A stretch of 64,000 nt of DNA from an uncultured Geobacteraceae bacterium. GTDB lineage: Bacteria; Desulfobacterota; Desulfuromonadia; Geobacterales; Pseudopelobacteraceae. The notes beneath the pieces were generated by a model that ran no database searches, had not been told where the DNA came from, and saw only the letters and a program-made list of their open reading frames with translations. Of the stretch, positions 1 through 9,859 are shown piece after piece. Both the position numbers and the translations under genes were made by a program. Position 1 is the stretch's first letter; each line of letters opens with the position of its first letter. The stretch lies in assembly GCA_903875605.1 (NCBI GenBank), contig CAIQWT010000044.1, forward strand, positions 1 to 64,000, written 5' to 3'.

Positions 1-97
1 CTTAATATCCATGTTTAAACAATACCATATTTCGGATTAAAGTGAAAGGTCAAAGACAACTTCCCCCTTTCATCCAACGACTGAAGTCGTTGGTTTT
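1..97 (-). mobile_element. Left end of an IS200/IS605-family element, cut by the window edge
   Basis: On the minus strand, bases 12 to 1 read ATG GAT ATT AAG (M-D-I-K). This fits the usual beginning of IS200-type TnpA (Y1/HUH single-strand transposase), but only four codons are visible. About 60 bases upstream of that start is a perfect 9-bp hairpin (74-93), the position expected for the subterminal hairpin that TnpA recognises at the left end of these elements. Such elements lack terminal inverted repeats and leave no target duplication, so the outer boundary cannot be fixed; it should lie between the hairpin and the cheA stop at 144. Identification rests on the hairpin plus the four codons; the alternative is an ordinary terminator beyond cheA and an unrelated gene. 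Confidence 0.55.
74..97. repeat. Perfect 9-bp hairpin, probable IS left-end hairpin
   Basis: CCAACGACT and AGTCGTTGG are perfectly complementary and separated by two bases, followed on the plus strand by TTTT. It reads equally well as the DNA hairpin of an IS200/IS605 left end (minus orientation) or as a short intrinsic terminator on the plus strand. It does not suit termination of cheA, which is transcribed on the minus strand, since no T-run follows it in that direction. Confidence 0.7.
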
Positions 98-143
98 CCC
101 GTGGACTTGGCATAATGACGACTGTATTTGATTCACTCGCTTA

Positions 144-1772
144 TCAGACGAGTGCGGCGGCATCAGCAATAAAAAGTATACGACCGTCGCCACTGATTGT
201 GGCACCGCTCATTCCCCGCAGACGAGCAAGAGGAGAGCGCAAGGGACGGACAAAGATTTCCTGCTGACCGGAGATGCTGTCTACACTGAAGGCAAGTAAA
301 GTCCCGCCGACATCGCAGATAATTATTGACTGTAGAGAGTCTTCCGGTTCTGACTCTGTCGGCAGGTCCAGCGCCTGTCGCAGGTTGTGCAACACTATGG
401 CACTGTCGTCAAGAAAGATTGTAGAACGAGCAGAATCGTCGATAATCTCTGAACGTTTTAGCTCTAACGTGCGCTTGATAACATTGAGTGGAAAAGCAAT
501 TTCCAAAGGTCCACATCGTACAATAAGAGCATGAATTATAGAAACTGTTATCGGTAGGCGCAATATAAAACGGCTACCCTGGCCAACTTGAGAATGAATT
601 GTCAAAACTCCTGTCAGGGACTGAACTGCGTCGCGGACAGCATCCATGCCGACACCACGCCCGGAAATTTCAGTTACGTTTGTCGAGGTTGAAAACCCGG
701 GTGTGCAGATTAGCTGATATGACTCTTGCTGTGTCATCAACTCGGCTTGCTCCGATGTTATGATTCCCTTTTCCAGAGCTTTCTGCTTTAGGCGCGGCGG
801 GTCCATACCGCGGCCGTCATCGGTAATAATAATTTCAACATGGTCTTTGTCACGGTTTACTGTCAGAGTAATTGTGCCGCCCGGTGGCTTACCTGCCATC
901 AGGCGCTCGTCGGCACTCTCCAGTCCGTGATCGACAGCATTACGCAGGAGGTGGACAATCGGCTCGGCAATCTCCTCCAGAATGCCCCGGTCAAGTTCGA
1001 TGTTTTTACCTTCAAGAAGGAATTGAATATCTTTTCCCTGCTTGCGGGCCAGGTCGCGTACCATGCGTGGGAAACGGTCGGCGATAAATGCAAACGGCAG
1101 CATGCGTACCTTGAAAACTTCGTCTCGCAGTTTACGCAGCAATGCCCCCAGTTGATTAAGGGGTTCCAGGCATTCGTCGGCCTCTGCCAGACGAACAGAT
1201 TCAGCCAGGCGATAGCGATTGGTAATCAAATCTCCGGTTATATTGACAAGATTATCGAGTGTTTCAGTCTTTATGCGGATACTTTTGAAGGAATCGTTCT
1301 GGCGGAACTGGTGCTGCGGGGAAGCGCCGGCTTCAAGCGTAGTTACTGCTACCTCGGTTTGAGGATCGGTGTGTATATCTGTCTGCGCTTCAGCGGAGGG
1401 GTCAAATGTCGTCAGTCGCCCGACCAATCCGGTGGTCTCCTCAAAAAAAACACTACCAACGTCTATCCGGGACACCAGTCGAGCCAGCACATCGCCCGCT
1501 TCCAGCAGAAGATCTGCCATAGCGGGTGACAGCGGTGAGTCACCACTTCTAACCCGGCCCAGTTGATCCTCCATGAGATGGGCTATGCCCTCAATCTGCT
1601 CATAGCCCATTGTTGCAGACATTCCCTTTAAAGAATGTGCATGGCGAAAGAGCTCATCGATAGCGGCCCTATCGTCAGGGGTATTTTCGAGATGTACAAT
1701 CAGCTCGCTGAATGCGGACAGATGGTTGCGCGCCTCTGAAACGAACAGTTCCCTATAGGGAGACATGTCCAT
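144..1772 (-). CDS. cheA: Chemotaxis histidine kinase CheA
   Basis: CheA autophosphorylates in response to chemoreceptors and passes phosphate to CheY. At 542 aa it is shorter than E. coli CheA (about 650). Visible order: an HPt domain (about 1-110) with phospho-accepting His46 in H-S-L-K-G; a linker with no obvious CheY-binding P2 domain (110-165); the dimerisation helix pair (about 165-230); the HATPase domain with N-box LLRNAVDHGLE, DDGRGMD and GRGVGMD; and a C-terminal CheW-like domain (about 410-540). The cheY-like gene 1776-2138 lies 3 bases upstream in the same direction, so the two are surely co-transcribed and probably partners. No receptor, cheR or cheB is next to it; an IS-like element sits immediately downstream and may have separated it from former neighbours (inference). 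Confidence 0.93.
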   Translation of the reverse strand: MDMSPYRELFVSEARNHLSAFSELIVHLENTPDDRAAIDELFRHAHSLKGMSATMGYEQIEGIAHLMEDQLGRVRSGDSPLSPAMADLLLEAGDVLARLVSRIDVGSVFFEETTGLVGRLTTFDPSAEAQTDIHTDPQTEVAVTTLEAGASPQHQFRQNDSFKSIRIKTETLDNLVNITGDLITNRYRLAESVRLAEADECLEPLNQLGALLRKLRDEVFKVRMLPFAFIADRFPRMVRDLARKQGKDIQFLLEGKNIELDRGILEEIAEPIVHLLRNAVDHGLESADERLMAGKPPGGTITLTVNRDKDHVEIIITDDGRGMDPPRLKQKALEKGIITSEQAELMTQQESYQLICTPGFSTSTNVTEISGRGVGMDAVRDAVQSLTGVLTIHSQVGQGSRFILRLPITVSIIHALIVRCGPLEIAFPLNVIKRTLELKRSEIIDDSARSTIFLDDSAIVLHNLRQALDLPTESEPEDSLQSIIICDVGGTLLAFSVDSISGQQEIFVRPLRSPLARLRGMSGATISGDGRILFIADAAALV

Positions 1773-1775
1773 TGC

Positions 1776-2138
1776 TTAATCCTCTAGCTCTTTCAGGATT
1801 TCAGCTACTTTTTCAGGGGTGAAAGGCTTTTGAATGAATGCCCTGGCGCCCAGGTCGATCGCTTTCTGGATGACCAGTGGTTGACCGATAGAAGAGCAGA
1901 CAACAACTTTAGATTCTGGGCAGGCCGAAATGATTGATTCAAGAAGATCAAGGCCGTTTGAATCAGGCAGGATAATATCCAGTAAAATGATATTCGGGTG
2001 GTTGGAGTGCAGATTTCTCATCGCCTCGATCCCGCTTGCCGCCTCTGCAGTTACATCGTACCCTCTTTCGGCAAGAATTCCGCGTAGAATTTTACGTATG
2101 AAAAGAGAGTCATCGACAATCATCACGGTCTGGCTCAT
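1776..2138 (-). CDS. cheY: CheY-like single-domain response regulator
   Basis: A stand-alone receiver of 120 aa. The acidic pair Asp9/Asp10, the phospho-acceptor Asp54 (LLDIILPD), a Ser/Thr switch region (VVVCSS) and Lys105 (IQKPF) are all present, so it should be phosphorylated normally. There is no output domain. It is directly upstream of cheA with 3 bases between the genes and is the likely phosphate acceptor; phosphorylated CheY of this kind binds the flagellar switch. The start at 2138 follows a fair ribosome site (GGAGG about 6 bases upstream). It lies 13 bases downstream of the gatB stop, so chemotaxis signalling may be expressed by read-through from gatCAB. Confidence 0.9.
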   Translation of the reverse strand: MSQTVMIVDDSLFIRKILRGILAERGYDVTAEAASGIEAMRNLHSNHPNIILLDIILPDSNGLDLLESIISACPESKVVVCSSIGQPLVIQKAIDLGARAFIQKPFTPEKVAEILKELED

Positions 2139-2151
2139 AAAAACCTCCGTA

Positions 2152-3591
2152 CTACCCCTTTAATTTATTCAGCAGTAGTTCGTTTACCACCGACGGGTTG
2201 GCCTTTCCTTTACTGACTTTCATAACCTGACCAACAAAAAAACCGAAAACTTTCTCCTTGCCGCCGCGATATTCCTCTACCTGTCCAGTGTTAGCAGCCA
2301 TTATTCCGTCAATGATGCTTTCAATAGCACTGCTGTCTGAAACCTGAACCAGGCCTTGCTCTTCAACAATGATATGTGCCGCCTTGCCGCTTTTCCACAT
2401 TTCATCGAAAACAGTTTTGGCAATTTTACCTGAAATAGTGCCGCTATCGATTAGCTTCAGGAGTCCCCCCAGTTGTGTCGGTGAGACCGGACAGATTTCA
2501 ATGGCTGCACCGCTGTCATTAAGAGCACGGGTAATTTCACCCATGACCCAGTTGGCAACCGCTTTAGCGTTGTCATGGGCGGCAACTCCGGCTTCAAAAT
2601 AATCTGCCAGAGCCCGGCTTGCGGTCAGTACTTCGGCATCATAGAGAGGAAGGCCGAGTTCAGCCATAAAGCGCTGCTGCCGCTGTTCCGGTAGTTCCGG
2701 TAGTTCCTGTCGCGTGCGTTCAATCCATTCGTCGCTGATGACCAGCGGTACCAGATCCGGATCTGGAAAGTAACGATAGTCGTGAGCTTCTTCTTTGCTC
2801 CGCATCGAGCGGGTTTTACCGCTGTTGGGGTCAAAAAGACGCGTTTCCTGTACTACTGTTCCGCCATCTTCGATCAATTCAATCTGGCGTTGGATTTCAT
2901 ATTCGATGGCCTGTTTGACAAATTTGAAGGAATTGACGTTCTTGATCTCTGCACGAGTGCCCAACTTGTCTGAACCAACCGGCATAACAGAAACGTTGGC
3001 GTCACAGCGAAAACTTCCCTCTTCCATGTTACCGTCACAAATGCCGAGCCATGTCACAATCTGGTGCAACTGCTTCAAGTAGATCACGGCTTCGTCGGAT
3101 GTGCGGAGATCCGGTTCAGAAACGACTTCCAGCAGCGGAGTGCAGGCGCGATTTAGGTCAACGCCCGAACCGTCATTCATTTCGGAATCACCATGAACCA
3201 GTTTGCCGGCATCCTCTTCCATGTGGATGCGGGTGATGCCGATCCGCTTGAGCTCTTGCCCTTCAACCTTAATGTCCAGCCATCCCCACTGGCAGATCGG
3301 ATCCTCGAACTGGCTGATCTGATAACCCTTTGGAAGATCGGGATAGAAATAGTTTTTCCGGGCGAAAATACTGCGCGGTGTGATGGAACAGTTGGTGGAG
3401 AGGCCTGCTTTAATAGCAAACTCCACTACCTTTTTGTTAAGGACCGGCAGCGCGCCAGGCAGTCCCAGGCAGACCGGGCAGGTCTGTGAATTGGGCTCGG
3501 CGCCGAACTTTGTAGAACAGCCGCAGAAAATTTTGGTATTAGTCAGGAGTTGGACGTGAACTTCGAGACCGATGACTGGTTGGTATTTCAT
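2152..3591 (-). CDS. gatB: Asp-tRNA(Asn)/Glu-tRNA(Gln) amidotransferase subunit B
   Basis: GatB binds mischarged Glu-tRNA(Gln) or Asp-tRNA(Asn) and activates the carboxylate with ATP for amidation by GatA. The 479-aa product opens with [15 protein letters not shown], the conserved start of the family, has paired CxC/CPVC cysteines near residues 30-50 (zinc site) and ends with the YqeY-like tRNA-binding tail. An upstream in-frame start (3651) would add 20 unconserved residues inside gatA; the start at 3591 is preferred because of a GGAG site 9 bases upstream. It is third in a gatC-gatA-gatB operon. Presence of GatCAB suggests the organism makes Gln-tRNA and/or Asn-tRNA by the indirect route. 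Confidence 0.96.
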   Translation of the reverse strand: MKYQPVIGLEVHVQLLTNTKIFCGCSTKFGAEPNSQTCPVCLGLPGALPVLNKKVVEFAIKAGLSTNCSITPRSIFARKNYFYPDLPKGYQISQFEDPICQWGWLDIKVEGQELKRIGITRIHMEEDAGKLVHGDSEMNDGSGVDLNRACTPLLEVVSEPDLRTSDEAVIYLKQLHQIVTWLGICDGNMEEGSFRCDANVSVMPVGSDKLGTRAEIKNVNSFKFVKQAIEYEIQRQIELIEDGGTVVQETRLFDPNSGKTRSMRSKEEAHDYRYFPDPDLVPLVISDEWIERTRQELPELPEQRQQRFMAELGLPLYDAEVLTASRALADYFEAGVAAHDNAKAVANWVMGEITRALNDSGAAIEICPVSPTQLGGLLKLIDSGTISGKIAKTVFDEMWKSGKAAHIIVEEQGLVQVSDSSAIESIIDGIMAANTGQVEEYRGGKEKVFGFFVGQVMKVSKGKANPSVVNELLLNKLKG

Positions 3592-3607
3592 ATATTTGCT
3601 CCGGAAG

Positions 3608-5062
3608 TTAAATCGTTGCTTTCCTGTTATGCCACTCAGTTGCCTGTTCAAAAGAATACCCGGCCTTTAGTATCGTCTCCTCGCCAAAAGGTTTACCGAT
3701 CAATTGCAGCCCGATCGGGAGGCCGGAAGCAGAAAAACCGGCCGGGAGCGACATGGCGCAGGTGCCGGCCAGGTTGACCGGTATTGTGAAAATATCGGAC
3801 AGATACATCTGCAGCGGATCGTTAATCTTTTCTCCAATTTTGAACGCCGGGGTCGGAGCCACCGGGGTCAGCATGACATCAACATCTTCAAATGCCTTGA
3901 TAAAGTCATTCATAATAAGTGTACGGACTTTCTGTGCCTTTACATAGTACGCGTCATAATAACCGGACGACAGGGCGTAGGTGCCGAGCATGATGCGGCG
4001 CTTTACTTCTGTGCCGAATCCGTCGCTGCGACTTTTGGTGTACATATCGAGCAGTCCGTCAGCCTCCGCACGGTGGCCGAAACGTACACCGTCGTAGCGG
4101 GCCAGGTTGGAGCTGGCTTCGGCGGTGGCGATCAGGTAGTAGGTTGCGACTGCGTAGTCGGTATGTGGCAGCGAAATATCGACAAATTCTGCTCCCAGGC
4201 GCCGATAAGTGTCAATGGCGGATTCCATGGCTTTTTGTACGTCAGGGTCAAGTCCGCTGATGAAGTATTCTTTAGGAAGGCCGATTCTCAAACCTTTTAC
4301 GCCATGTGTCAGGGCTGATCTGTAGTCAGGGACCGGCGTGTCGACGCTGGTGGAATCTTTGGGATCGTAGCCGGCAATTGCCTCGAGCATGATGGCGCTG
4401 TCAGTCACATCTCGGGTCAGCGGTCCTACCTGATCCAGTGAAGATGCATAGGCAATGACTCCGTAGCGGGAGACCCTGCCGTAGGTAGGTTTAAGGCCGA
4501 CGCAACCGCAGTGAGATGCGGGCTGCCGGATGGAGCCGCCGGTGTCTGTGCCGAGTGTTGCAGTGGCCTCTCTGGCGGCAACCGCTGCGGCAGAACCGCC
4601 CGAGGATCCACCAGGGATACACGACGTATCCCACGGGTTACGGGTCGTACCGTAAGCGCTTGACTCGTTTGAGGAACCCATAGCAAACTCATCCTGGTTT
4701 AGCTTTCCGAGCAGAACCGCTCCGCTCTGGTGAAGTTTTTCCCAGGAAGATGCACTGTATGGAGGCACAAAATTTTCCAGAATACGAGATCCGCAAGTTG
4801 TACGGGTGCCCTCGGTCAAAAAGATATCCTTAATAGCCAACGGTATACCGGTTAGCTGGCCGCATACTCCACGCGCAATGTCGTCGTCAGCGGATTTGGC
4901 TGCAGACAGAGCCTGCTCCGAAGTCACCGTTATGAAAGAGCCCACCTTAGGCTCAACTGATTCAATACGCTGAAGCATTGAGGTTACAGCTTCAACGGAA
5001 GAAATCTGCCTACCCTTTAGAGCTGCATGCATTTCATGGATGGTCATGTCGATAATATTCAT
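3608..5062 (-). CDS. gatA: Asp-tRNA(Asn)/Glu-tRNA(Gln) amidotransferase subunit A
   Basis: GatA is the glutaminase subunit of GatCAB: it frees ammonia from glutamine, which is channelled to GatB. The 484-aa protein is full length for the amidase-signature family. The Ser-cisSer-Lys triad is visible: the lysine in AIKDIF (about residue 75-80) and the serine cluster [13 protein letters not shown] (about 150-165) with the downstream nucleophilic serine in [10 protein letters not shown]. It lies 18 bases after gatC and 16 before gatB, all in the same direction. Confidence 0.97.
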   Translation of the reverse strand: MNIIDMTIHEMHAALKGRQISSVEAVTSMLQRIESVEPKVGSFITVTSEQALSAAKSADDDIARGVCGQLTGIPLAIKDIFLTEGTRTTCGSRILENFVPPYSASSWEKLHQSGAVLLGKLNQDEFAMGSSNESSAYGTTRNPWDTSCIPGGSSGGSAAAVAAREATATLGTDTGGSIRQPASHCGCVGLKPTYGRVSRYGVIAYASSLDQVGPLTRDVTDSAIMLEAIAGYDPKDSTSVDTPVPDYRSALTHGVKGLRIGLPKEYFISGLDPDVQKAMESAIDTYRRLGAEFVDISLPHTDYAVATYYLIATAEASSNLARYDGVRFGHRAEADGLLDMYTKSRSDGFGTEVKRRIMLGTYALSSGYYDAYYVKAQKVRTLIMNDFIKAFEDVDVMLTPVAPTPAFKIGEKINDPLQMYLSDIFTIPVNLAGTCAMSLPAGFSASGLPIGLQLIGKPFGEETILKAGYSFEQATEWHNRKATI

Positions 5063-5080
5063 AATAAAGTGTCCCTTGCT

Positions 5081-5368
5081 TTATTCGATAACTTTTGGCA
5101 CGGCAAAAAAAGTCCCAGTTTTCCGGGGTGCATTAGCCAGTGCTCTACCTAAGCCGATTGAAGGCTGCACCTCGTCTTTGCGGAACGCATTTTCCATTGG
5201 AACGGCGTGAGAGGTAGGCACGATACCCTCAGTATTCAGCTCATTTAGTTTTTCCACATAACCGAGGATCGCCGCCATCTGAACTGCAAAGAGCTCTTTA
5301 TCTTCTGGGCTTAACTCAAGTCGCGCCAGACGTGCCACGTTCTCAACGTCTGCTATCGTCATTTTCAT
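5081..5368 (-). CDS. gatC: Asp-tRNA(Asn)/Glu-tRNA(Gln) amidotransferase subunit C
   Basis: GatC is the small scaffold that wraps around GatA and anchors it to GatB. The 95-aa length and the features MTIADVENVARLARLELS at the N-terminus, LNELNTEGIVPTSHAVP in the middle and a C-terminal F-F-A-V-P-K-V-I-E are typical of the family. It is the first gene of gatC-gatA-gatB and is divergent from rplM, so both promoters must lie in the 197-bp gap 5369-5565. Confidence 0.95.
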   Translation of the reverse strand: MKMTIADVENVARLARLELSPEDKELFAVQMAAILGYVEKLNELNTEGIVPTSHAVPMENAFRKDEVQPSIGLGRALANAPRKTGTFFAVPKVIE

Positions 5369-5474
5369 AGTGCCGGCTCCAAATAAATCTGATAATTGTC
5401 GCGTGGTTGTAACATAAAATAGACTCCGTTACAACATCGATCAAATTAATTACTTCCCTGATAATTTTTTTCCC

Positions 5475-5503
5475 TTGACACGGCCACGCTCTTTAAGTAA
5501 GTT
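5475..5503 (+). promoter_or_regulatory. Candidate sigma-70 promoter of rplM-rpsI
   Basis: A perfect -35 hexamer TTGACA (5475-5480) is followed after 17 bases by TAAGTT (5498-5503), a moderate -10. It is correctly oriented about 60 bases before the rplM start and is the best sigma-70 match in the divergent gatC/rplM gap. The short leader leaves room for regulatory structure such as L13-type autocontrol, but no specific motif is recognised. Confidence 0.5.
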
Positions 5504-5565
5504 ACACCTCTTCAAAAAAATCATGGCCTGTATTGTCTACAGGTTGTACCGTGGGCGGGGAATTT

Positions 5566-5994
5566 ATGAAAACAGAAGTAGCTAAACTAGCAGATGTAAA
5601 GCGTGAATGGTATATTGTTGATGCACAGGACGCAGTTCTAGGTCGCCTTTCAACCCAGATTGCAAATGTTCTGCGCGGTAAAAACAAGGCTCTCTACACA
5701 CCCAGTGTTGATACCGGCGATTTTGTCATCGTAGTGAACGCCGAAAAGATCGCTCTGACCGGTCGCAAATTAGCCGATAAAATCTATTACAGCCACTCCG
5801 GTTACGTTGGTGGATTGAAAGAGATTTCAGCTGGCAAGTTGCTTGAAAAAAAGCCTGAAGAACTCATCAAGAAAGCGGTAAAAGGGATGCTCCCCAAGAA
5901 TAAACTTGCACGGGCCATGCTCAGCAAGCTTAAAATCTATGCGGGACCAAGCCATCCACACGCAGCTCAGCTGCCAAAGAATCTGGCACTTTAA
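5566..5994 (+). CDS. rplM: 50S ribosomal protein L13
   Basis: L13 is an early-assembly protein of the large ribosomal subunit. The product from the ATG at 5566 is 142 aa, the same length as E. coli L13, and carries the family features W-Y-I-V-D-A near residue 14, L-G-R-L-S/T, and [10 protein letters not shown] near residue 110. A TTG at 5533 would add 11 unconserved residues. The ribosome site before 5566 is a run of Gs (GGGCGGGGAA). rpsI follows 22 bases later, the conserved L13-S9 pair. Confidence 0.97.
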   Translation: MKTEVAKLADVKREWYIVDAQDAVLGRLSTQIANVLRGKNKALYTPSVDTGDFVIVVNAEKIALTGRKLADKIYYSHSGYVGGLKEISAGKLLEKKPEELIKKAVKGMLPKNKLARAMLSKLKIYAGPSHPHAAQLPKNLAL

Positions 5995-6016
5995 TATTCA
6001 CTAAGGAGAAAACGAT

Positions 6017-6409
6017 ATGGCAGCAGTCAGTTATTATGGAACAGGCAAACGCAAGACTTCAATTGCTCGTGTTTGGCTTAAGCCGGGTGTAGGTTCTTTT
6101 ACCGTCAACCACAAAACTCTTGATGAATATTTCGGTCGCGAGACATCCAAGATGGTTGTTCGCCAGCCGTTTGAACTCGTTGAAAAAGTGGGCATTTTTG
6201 ATGTGTTCGTAACAGTTTCTGGCGGTGGCGACACTGGTCAGGCCGGTGCTATCAAGCATGGTATTACCAAAGCTTTGTTGCTGCATGAGCCGGAACTTCG
6301 TGGAGTCCTCAAAAAAGCCGGTTTCATCACCCGCGACTCACGTATAAAAGAGCGTAAAAAATACGGCAGGAAAGCAGCCCGCGCCCGTTTCCAGTTCTCC
6401 AAGCGTTAA
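6017..6409 (+). CDS. rpsI: 30S ribosomal protein S9
   Basis: S9 contacts P-site tRNA through its C-terminal tail. The 130-aa product has the family start [29 protein letters not shown] in the middle, and the invariant basic tail ending F-S-K-R. It is preceded by AAGGAGAAAACGAT and translated from the rplM transcript. A strong terminator follows the gene, so L13-S9 forms a closed two-gene unit. Confidence 0.98.
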   Translation: MAAVSYYGTGKRKTSIARVWLKPGVGSFTVNHKTLDEYFGRETSKMVVRQPFELVEKVGIFDVFVTVSGGGDTGQAGAIKHGITKALLLHEPELRGVLKKAGFITRDSRIKERKKYGRKAARARFQFSKR

Positions 6410-6439
6410 TCGTTGGATTAGACCACACTGGTATGTTAC

Positions 6440-6471
6440 AAGGGGAAATCCGCAAGGGTTTCCCCTTTTTT
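6440..6471 (+). terminator. Rho-independent terminator of rplM-rpsI
   Basis: A 12-bp stem (one G-U pair) pairs 6440-6451 with 6456-6467, closed by a GCAA tetraloop and followed by a run of six T residues (6466-6471). It lies 30 bases after the rpsI stop and 23 before argC, so argC needs a promoter of its own or read-through. Confidence 0.92.
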
Positions 6472-6494
6472 AGTAATTTAAAGGAGTTTCCTTC

Positions 6495-7535
6495 ATGTTA
6501 AAGATAGCAATCGTCGGAGCCAGCGGCTACACAGGGCTTGAATTGATCCGCATCCTCCATTGCCACCCCGAAGTTTCGGTAACCTGCCTCACCTCCGAAC
6601 AGAGTGCTGGTAAACGTATATCGGATGTGTTTCCAACTCTGCGTGGACGTTGTGACATTGTGCTGGAAAATCTGGAGCCGGTACGGATTGCCGAAAAGGC
6701 TGATATTATATTCACCGCACTTCCTCACAAAGCGGCCATGGAGGTGGTGCCTACCTTTTTGAAGCTTGGTAAAAAAGTCATAGATCTCTCGGCTGATTAT
6801 CGGCTTTCCGATCCGGCTGTTTATGGTGAGTGGTACGAGACTCATCTCAATCCTGCCAACCTGAAAAAAGCTGTCTATGGATTGCCGGAAGTCAGGAGGG
6901 CAAAGATCAAAAGCGCGAAACTGGTTGCCAATCCTGGCTGCTATCCTACCAGTATTATTCTTGGCCTGGCTCCACTACTGAAGAAGGGTTTGATTGATCT
7001 GTCAAGTATCATTGCTGACGCTGCTTCCGGAGTTACCGGCGCCGGACGTTCAGCCAAGGTTGACAGCCTATATTGCGAAGTAAATGAAGGTTTTAAAGCA
7101 TACGGGGCAGGCGGAGTTCATCGGCACACTCCAGAAATCGAACAGGAATTGTCACTGCTGGCTGGTGAACCGTTGAAAATTACATTCACTCCGCATCTGG
7201 TGCCGATGGACAGAGGTATTCTTGCCACGATTTATGCGCTGCCGATAAAATCAGTCAATACGGAAACAATTGCCAAGTTGTACCGCGAATTTTATGCTGG
7301 AGAGCCCTTTGTAAGGATTCTAACAGCTGGCACTCTCCCTTCTACAGCATTTGTTCGCGGCTCGAACTTCTGTGATATTGCTCCTCTTGTGGATGCCCGT
7401 ACCGGTCGTATTATAGTTATTTCAGCTATTGATAATCTGGTAAAGGGAGCATCAGGGCAGGCGATACAGAATATGAATCTTATCTGCGGGTTCCCTGAAA
7501 CGATGGGACTTGAAGGCCTGGCGCTGTTTCCCTGA
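6495..7535 (+). CDS. argC: N-acetyl-gamma-glutamyl-phosphate reductase
   Basis: ArgC reduces N-acetylglutamyl-5-phosphate with NADPH, the third step of arginine synthesis. The 346-aa protein has the nucleotide-binding GASGYTG at residues 8-14, and the catalytic cysteine in N-P-G-C-Y-P-T near residue 150, followed by a G-V-T-G-A-G-R segment. The start at 6495 follows AAGGAG about 7 bases upstream. It is followed after 3 bases by the YgiQ-type gene, suggesting co-transcription, although no functional link between the two is evident. No other arg genes are nearby. Confidence 0.96.
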   Translation: MLKIAIVGASGYTGLELIRILHCHPEVSVTCLTSEQSAGKRISDVFPTLRGRCDIVLENLEPVRIAEKADIIFTALPHKAAMEVVPTFLKLGKKVIDLSADYRLSDPAVYGEWYETHLNPANLKKAVYGLPEVRRAKIKSAKLVANPGCYPTSIILGLAPLLKKGLIDLSSIIADAASGVTGAGRSAKVDSLYCEVNEGFKAYGAGGVHRHTPEIEQELSLLAGEPLKITFTPHLVPMDRGILATIYALPIKSVNTETIAKLYREFYAGEPFVRILTAGTLPSTAFVRGSNFCDIAPLVDARTGRIIVISAIDNLVKGASGQAIQNMNLICGFPETMGLEGLALFP

Positions 7536-7538
7536 ACT

Positions 7539-9359
7539 ATGTCCTTTCTACCTACCACAGAAAAAGAACTCCTTCAGCGGGGTTGGGCCGAACTCGACAT
7601 TATCTTTGTCAGTGGCGATGCCTATATTGATCATCCCGCTTTCGGCGTACCGCTTTTGGCGCGCTGGCTTGAGAACCACGGTTTTCGTGTCGGAATTATC
7701 GCTCAACCTGACTGGCGCTCGAAAGAACCCTTCATGGCACTAGGTCGCCCCCGGTTGTTTTTTGCCGTATCGGCCGGAGCCATGGACTCAATGGTGGCCC
7801 ACTACACTCCTGCGCGCAAACTGCGCCATGATGACGCATACACACCCGGCAACCGCCATGGCGCCCGACCTAATCGTGCCACGATGATCTACACCTCCCG
7901 CCTGAAGGAAGCCTTCAAAGACGTGCCGGTAGTGATTGGCGGTATCGAAGCATCATTGCGCCGTTTTGGTCACTATGATTTTTGGGAAAACAAAGTACGC
8001 AGATCGATACTGCTTGATGCCAAAGCGGACCTGTTGATTTACGGTATGGCCGAGCGAGCAATTCTGACCGTTGCCGAGAGGATGCGTGACGGCGAACCGC
8101 TTGATAAAATACACGATGTGCGCGGTACAGCACATTGCTGTGGCGCCTATGAAGGTGGTGCTCACGTCATTATCCCATCATTTGAGGAGATAGTGGCCTC
8201 CAAAGAAAAATTTGCTGAGGCTTTTCGCCTTGCCTATCTCCAGCAGAATCCATGGTCGGCTGAAGTTGTAACACAACAACATGGCAACCGGGTTCTGGTC
8301 TGTAACCCTCCCGTGTTACCCCTGACAGAAGTCGAGATGGATGCTGTATATTCTCTGCCGTTCGAAAAAAATCCACATCCATCATATAGTGAGACCATTC
8401 CGGCCTGGGAGCAGATCAAAACCTCCATTACCAGTCATCGCGGATGCTTCGGTGGCTGTGCGTTCTGTGCTATCACAATGCATCAAGGTAAAACTATCCA
8501 GTCCCGCAGCAAAAGTTCCATTATCACAGAACTGTCAGCAATGACCCGTAAGTCCTGGTTTCGTGGCAGCGTCAGTGATATCGGTGGGCCGACCGCTAAT
8601 ATGTATGGTCTTGGTTGTGACAACGCTGAAGCCATGAAAAAATGTCAGCGCGAAAGCTGTATATTTCCAAGTATATGCCCAAGCCTGCGTACCGGTGATA
8701 AACCCGCAACAATGCTGCTGCAGGCGGCACGATCCCTGGATGGTATCAAGCACACGGCGGTCTCCTCAGGGGTGCGCTACGATCTACTTGAACGTCAAGC
8801 CGCATATTTCACTGAATTGACTGCTCACCATGTCAGCGGTCTGCTTAAGATTGCTCCGGAGCATCTTGTCGATTGCGTAACTGATATCATGCGTAAGCCT
8901 GGCAAAAAAACATTCGAATCATTCCTTGCCCGGTTTCGTGCAGAAAACGATCGGCTTGGCAAGCGACAGTATATAGTGCCGTACCTAATTTCAGGGCATC
9001 CCGGTTGTACGCTGGCCGATATGTTTGAGCTTGCACTGGTACTCAAAAAAATGGGTATTAAGGTCGAACAGGTTCAGGACTTCACTCCAACTCCGGGTAC
9101 TATTGCAACCTGTATGTTCCATAGCGGCATTGATCCAATGACAGGTAAGGCCGTTTACTCAGCCACAAGCGACCGTGAAAAGGGGTTGCAGAAATCTTTA
9201 TTACTATGGCATATCCCGGCAGAAAGGATCAAGGTGCTGGAGGCATTGAAGGAGCTTGGTCGCGAAGGAGACGCGGGACTTCTATGGGGAGCTGGAGCAG
9301 AAACGGATCGCGGCACTCCCGCGTTTCGAAAGAATAAACCAACAAAAAAAGCCCGCTGA
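7539..9359 (+). CDS. ygiQ: YgiQ family radical SAM protein
   Basis: Member of the YgiQ (formerly UPF0313) family: 606 aa with an N-terminal domain rich in conserved motifs (residues about 1-290), a radical SAM core whose C-x3-C-x2-C cluster motif (GCFGGCAFC) lies near residue 305-313, and a C-terminal segment containing DFTPTPGT. These residues bind a [4Fe-4S] cluster and S-adenosylmethionine; the substrate of the family is not known to me. The protein is full length. The stop codon lies inside the stem of the terminator at 9351-9369, so the gene ends right at its terminator. It starts 3 bases after argC. Confidence 0.93.
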   Translation: MSFLPTTEKELLQRGWAELDIIFVSGDAYIDHPAFGVPLLARWLENHGFRVGIIAQPDWRSKEPFMALGRPRLFFAVSAGAMDSMVAHYTPARKLRHDDAYTPGNRHGARPNRATMIYTSRLKEAFKDVPVVIGGIEASLRRFGHYDFWENKVRRSILLDAKADLLIYGMAERAILTVAERMRDGEPLDKIHDVRGTAHCCGAYEGGAHVIIPSFEEIVASKEKFAEAFRLAYLQQNPWSAEVVTQQHGNRVLVCNPPVLPLTEVEMDAVYSLPFEKNPHPSYSETIPAWEQIKTSITSHRGCFGGCAFCAITMHQGKTIQSRSKSSIITELSAMTRKSWFRGSVSDIGGPTANMYGLGCDNAEAMKKCQRESCIFPSICPSLRTGDKPATMLLQAARSLDGIKHTAVSSGVRYDLLERQAAYFTELTAHHVSGLLKIAPEHLVDCVTDIMRKPGKKTFESFLARFRAENDRLGKRQYIVPYLISGHPGCTLADMFELALVLKKMGIKVEQVQDFTPTPGTIATCMFHSGIDPMTGKAVYSATSDREKGLQKSLLLWHIPAERIKVLEALKELGREGDAGLLWGAGAETDRGTPAFRKNKPTKKAR

Positions 9360-9372
9360 GTCAGCGGGCTTT
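9344..9372. terminator. Bidirectional terminator between ygiQ and the cold-shock gene
   Basis: GCCCGCTGA (9351-9359) and TCAGCGGGC (9361-9369) form a perfect inverted repeat; the physical hairpin is a 7-bp GC-rich stem with a GAGTC loop. Seven As precede it and TTT follows, so on the minus strand the stem is followed by seven Ts. It terminates the minus-strand cold-shock gene (stop at 9399) strongly and the plus-strand ygiQ more weakly. Confidence 0.9.
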
Positions 9373-9398
9373 AGCAACAACCGGATATCTGGTCGCTA

Positions 9399-9599
9399 TT
9401 ATTTTTTAACTACGTTAGCTGCCTGCAGGCCTTTAGGACCCTGGGTGATCTCAAATGTCACCGCATCGCCTTCTGCAAGTGATTTGAAACCATCACCGCC
9501 AATTGCAGAGAAATGAACAAAAACGTCCTCTCCACCCTCCTGCTCGATAAAACCAAAACCCTTTGTGTCGTTAAACCATTTAACTTTACCCTGTGCCAT
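9399..9599 (-). CDS. Cold-shock-domain RNA chaperone (CspA family)
   Basis: A 66-aa single cold-shock domain beginning [23 protein letters not shown]1 (K-G-F-G-F-I) and RNP2 (D-V-F-V-H-F) aromatic RNA/DNA-binding motifs are both intact. These proteins melt RNA secondary structure and act as antiterminators or general RNA chaperones. The start at 9599 is chosen for the family start and the GGAGG 8 bases upstream; a longer in-frame reading to 9722 would run through the leader. It is monocistronic, with a long leader and its own terminator. Confidence 0.95.
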   Translation of the reverse strand: MAQGKVKWFNDTKGFGFIEQEGGEDVFVHFSAIGGDGFKSLAEGDAVTFEITQGPKGLQAANVVKK

Positions 9600-9749
9600 T
9601 TCCTGCCTCCTTTTTTGTCCGATCCTACGCCGGAACGATTGGTTACCGCCTAAGTTTCCGGAGTCTGATGCAGGAAAAGCGCAAAGCCTGGTCAAACACG
9701 TGCTACTTGCAACGTTCTGCAAAAACTTCCGAAACTACGTGTTCGAGTC

Positions 9750-9778
9750 GTTTATCACAGCCATAAAGCGGGTGTCAA
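9750..9778 (-). promoter_or_regulatory. Candidate sigma-70 promoter with long leader for the cold-shock gene
   Basis: On the minus strand TTGACA (9778-9773) is followed after 17 bases by ATAAAC (9755-9750), with TGTG just before it. Transcription would begin near 9743, leaving an untranslated leader of about 145 bases before the start at 9599. Long structured leaders that rearrange on cooling are known for cspA-type mRNAs; a thermosensor here is inference. Confidence 0.5.
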
Positions 9779-9859
9779 GACAATTCACAACGGCCTCAAC
9801 TAAACAGTAAAGTTGAATTCCATCCATAAAAACGCAGACTACAGTCGTTCACCAGTTGA

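Noticed and set aside
3592-3651. A longer GatB start at 3651.
   Set aside because: The extra 20 residues overlap gatA and are not conserved; the ATG at 3591 has a ribosome site and the family N-terminus.
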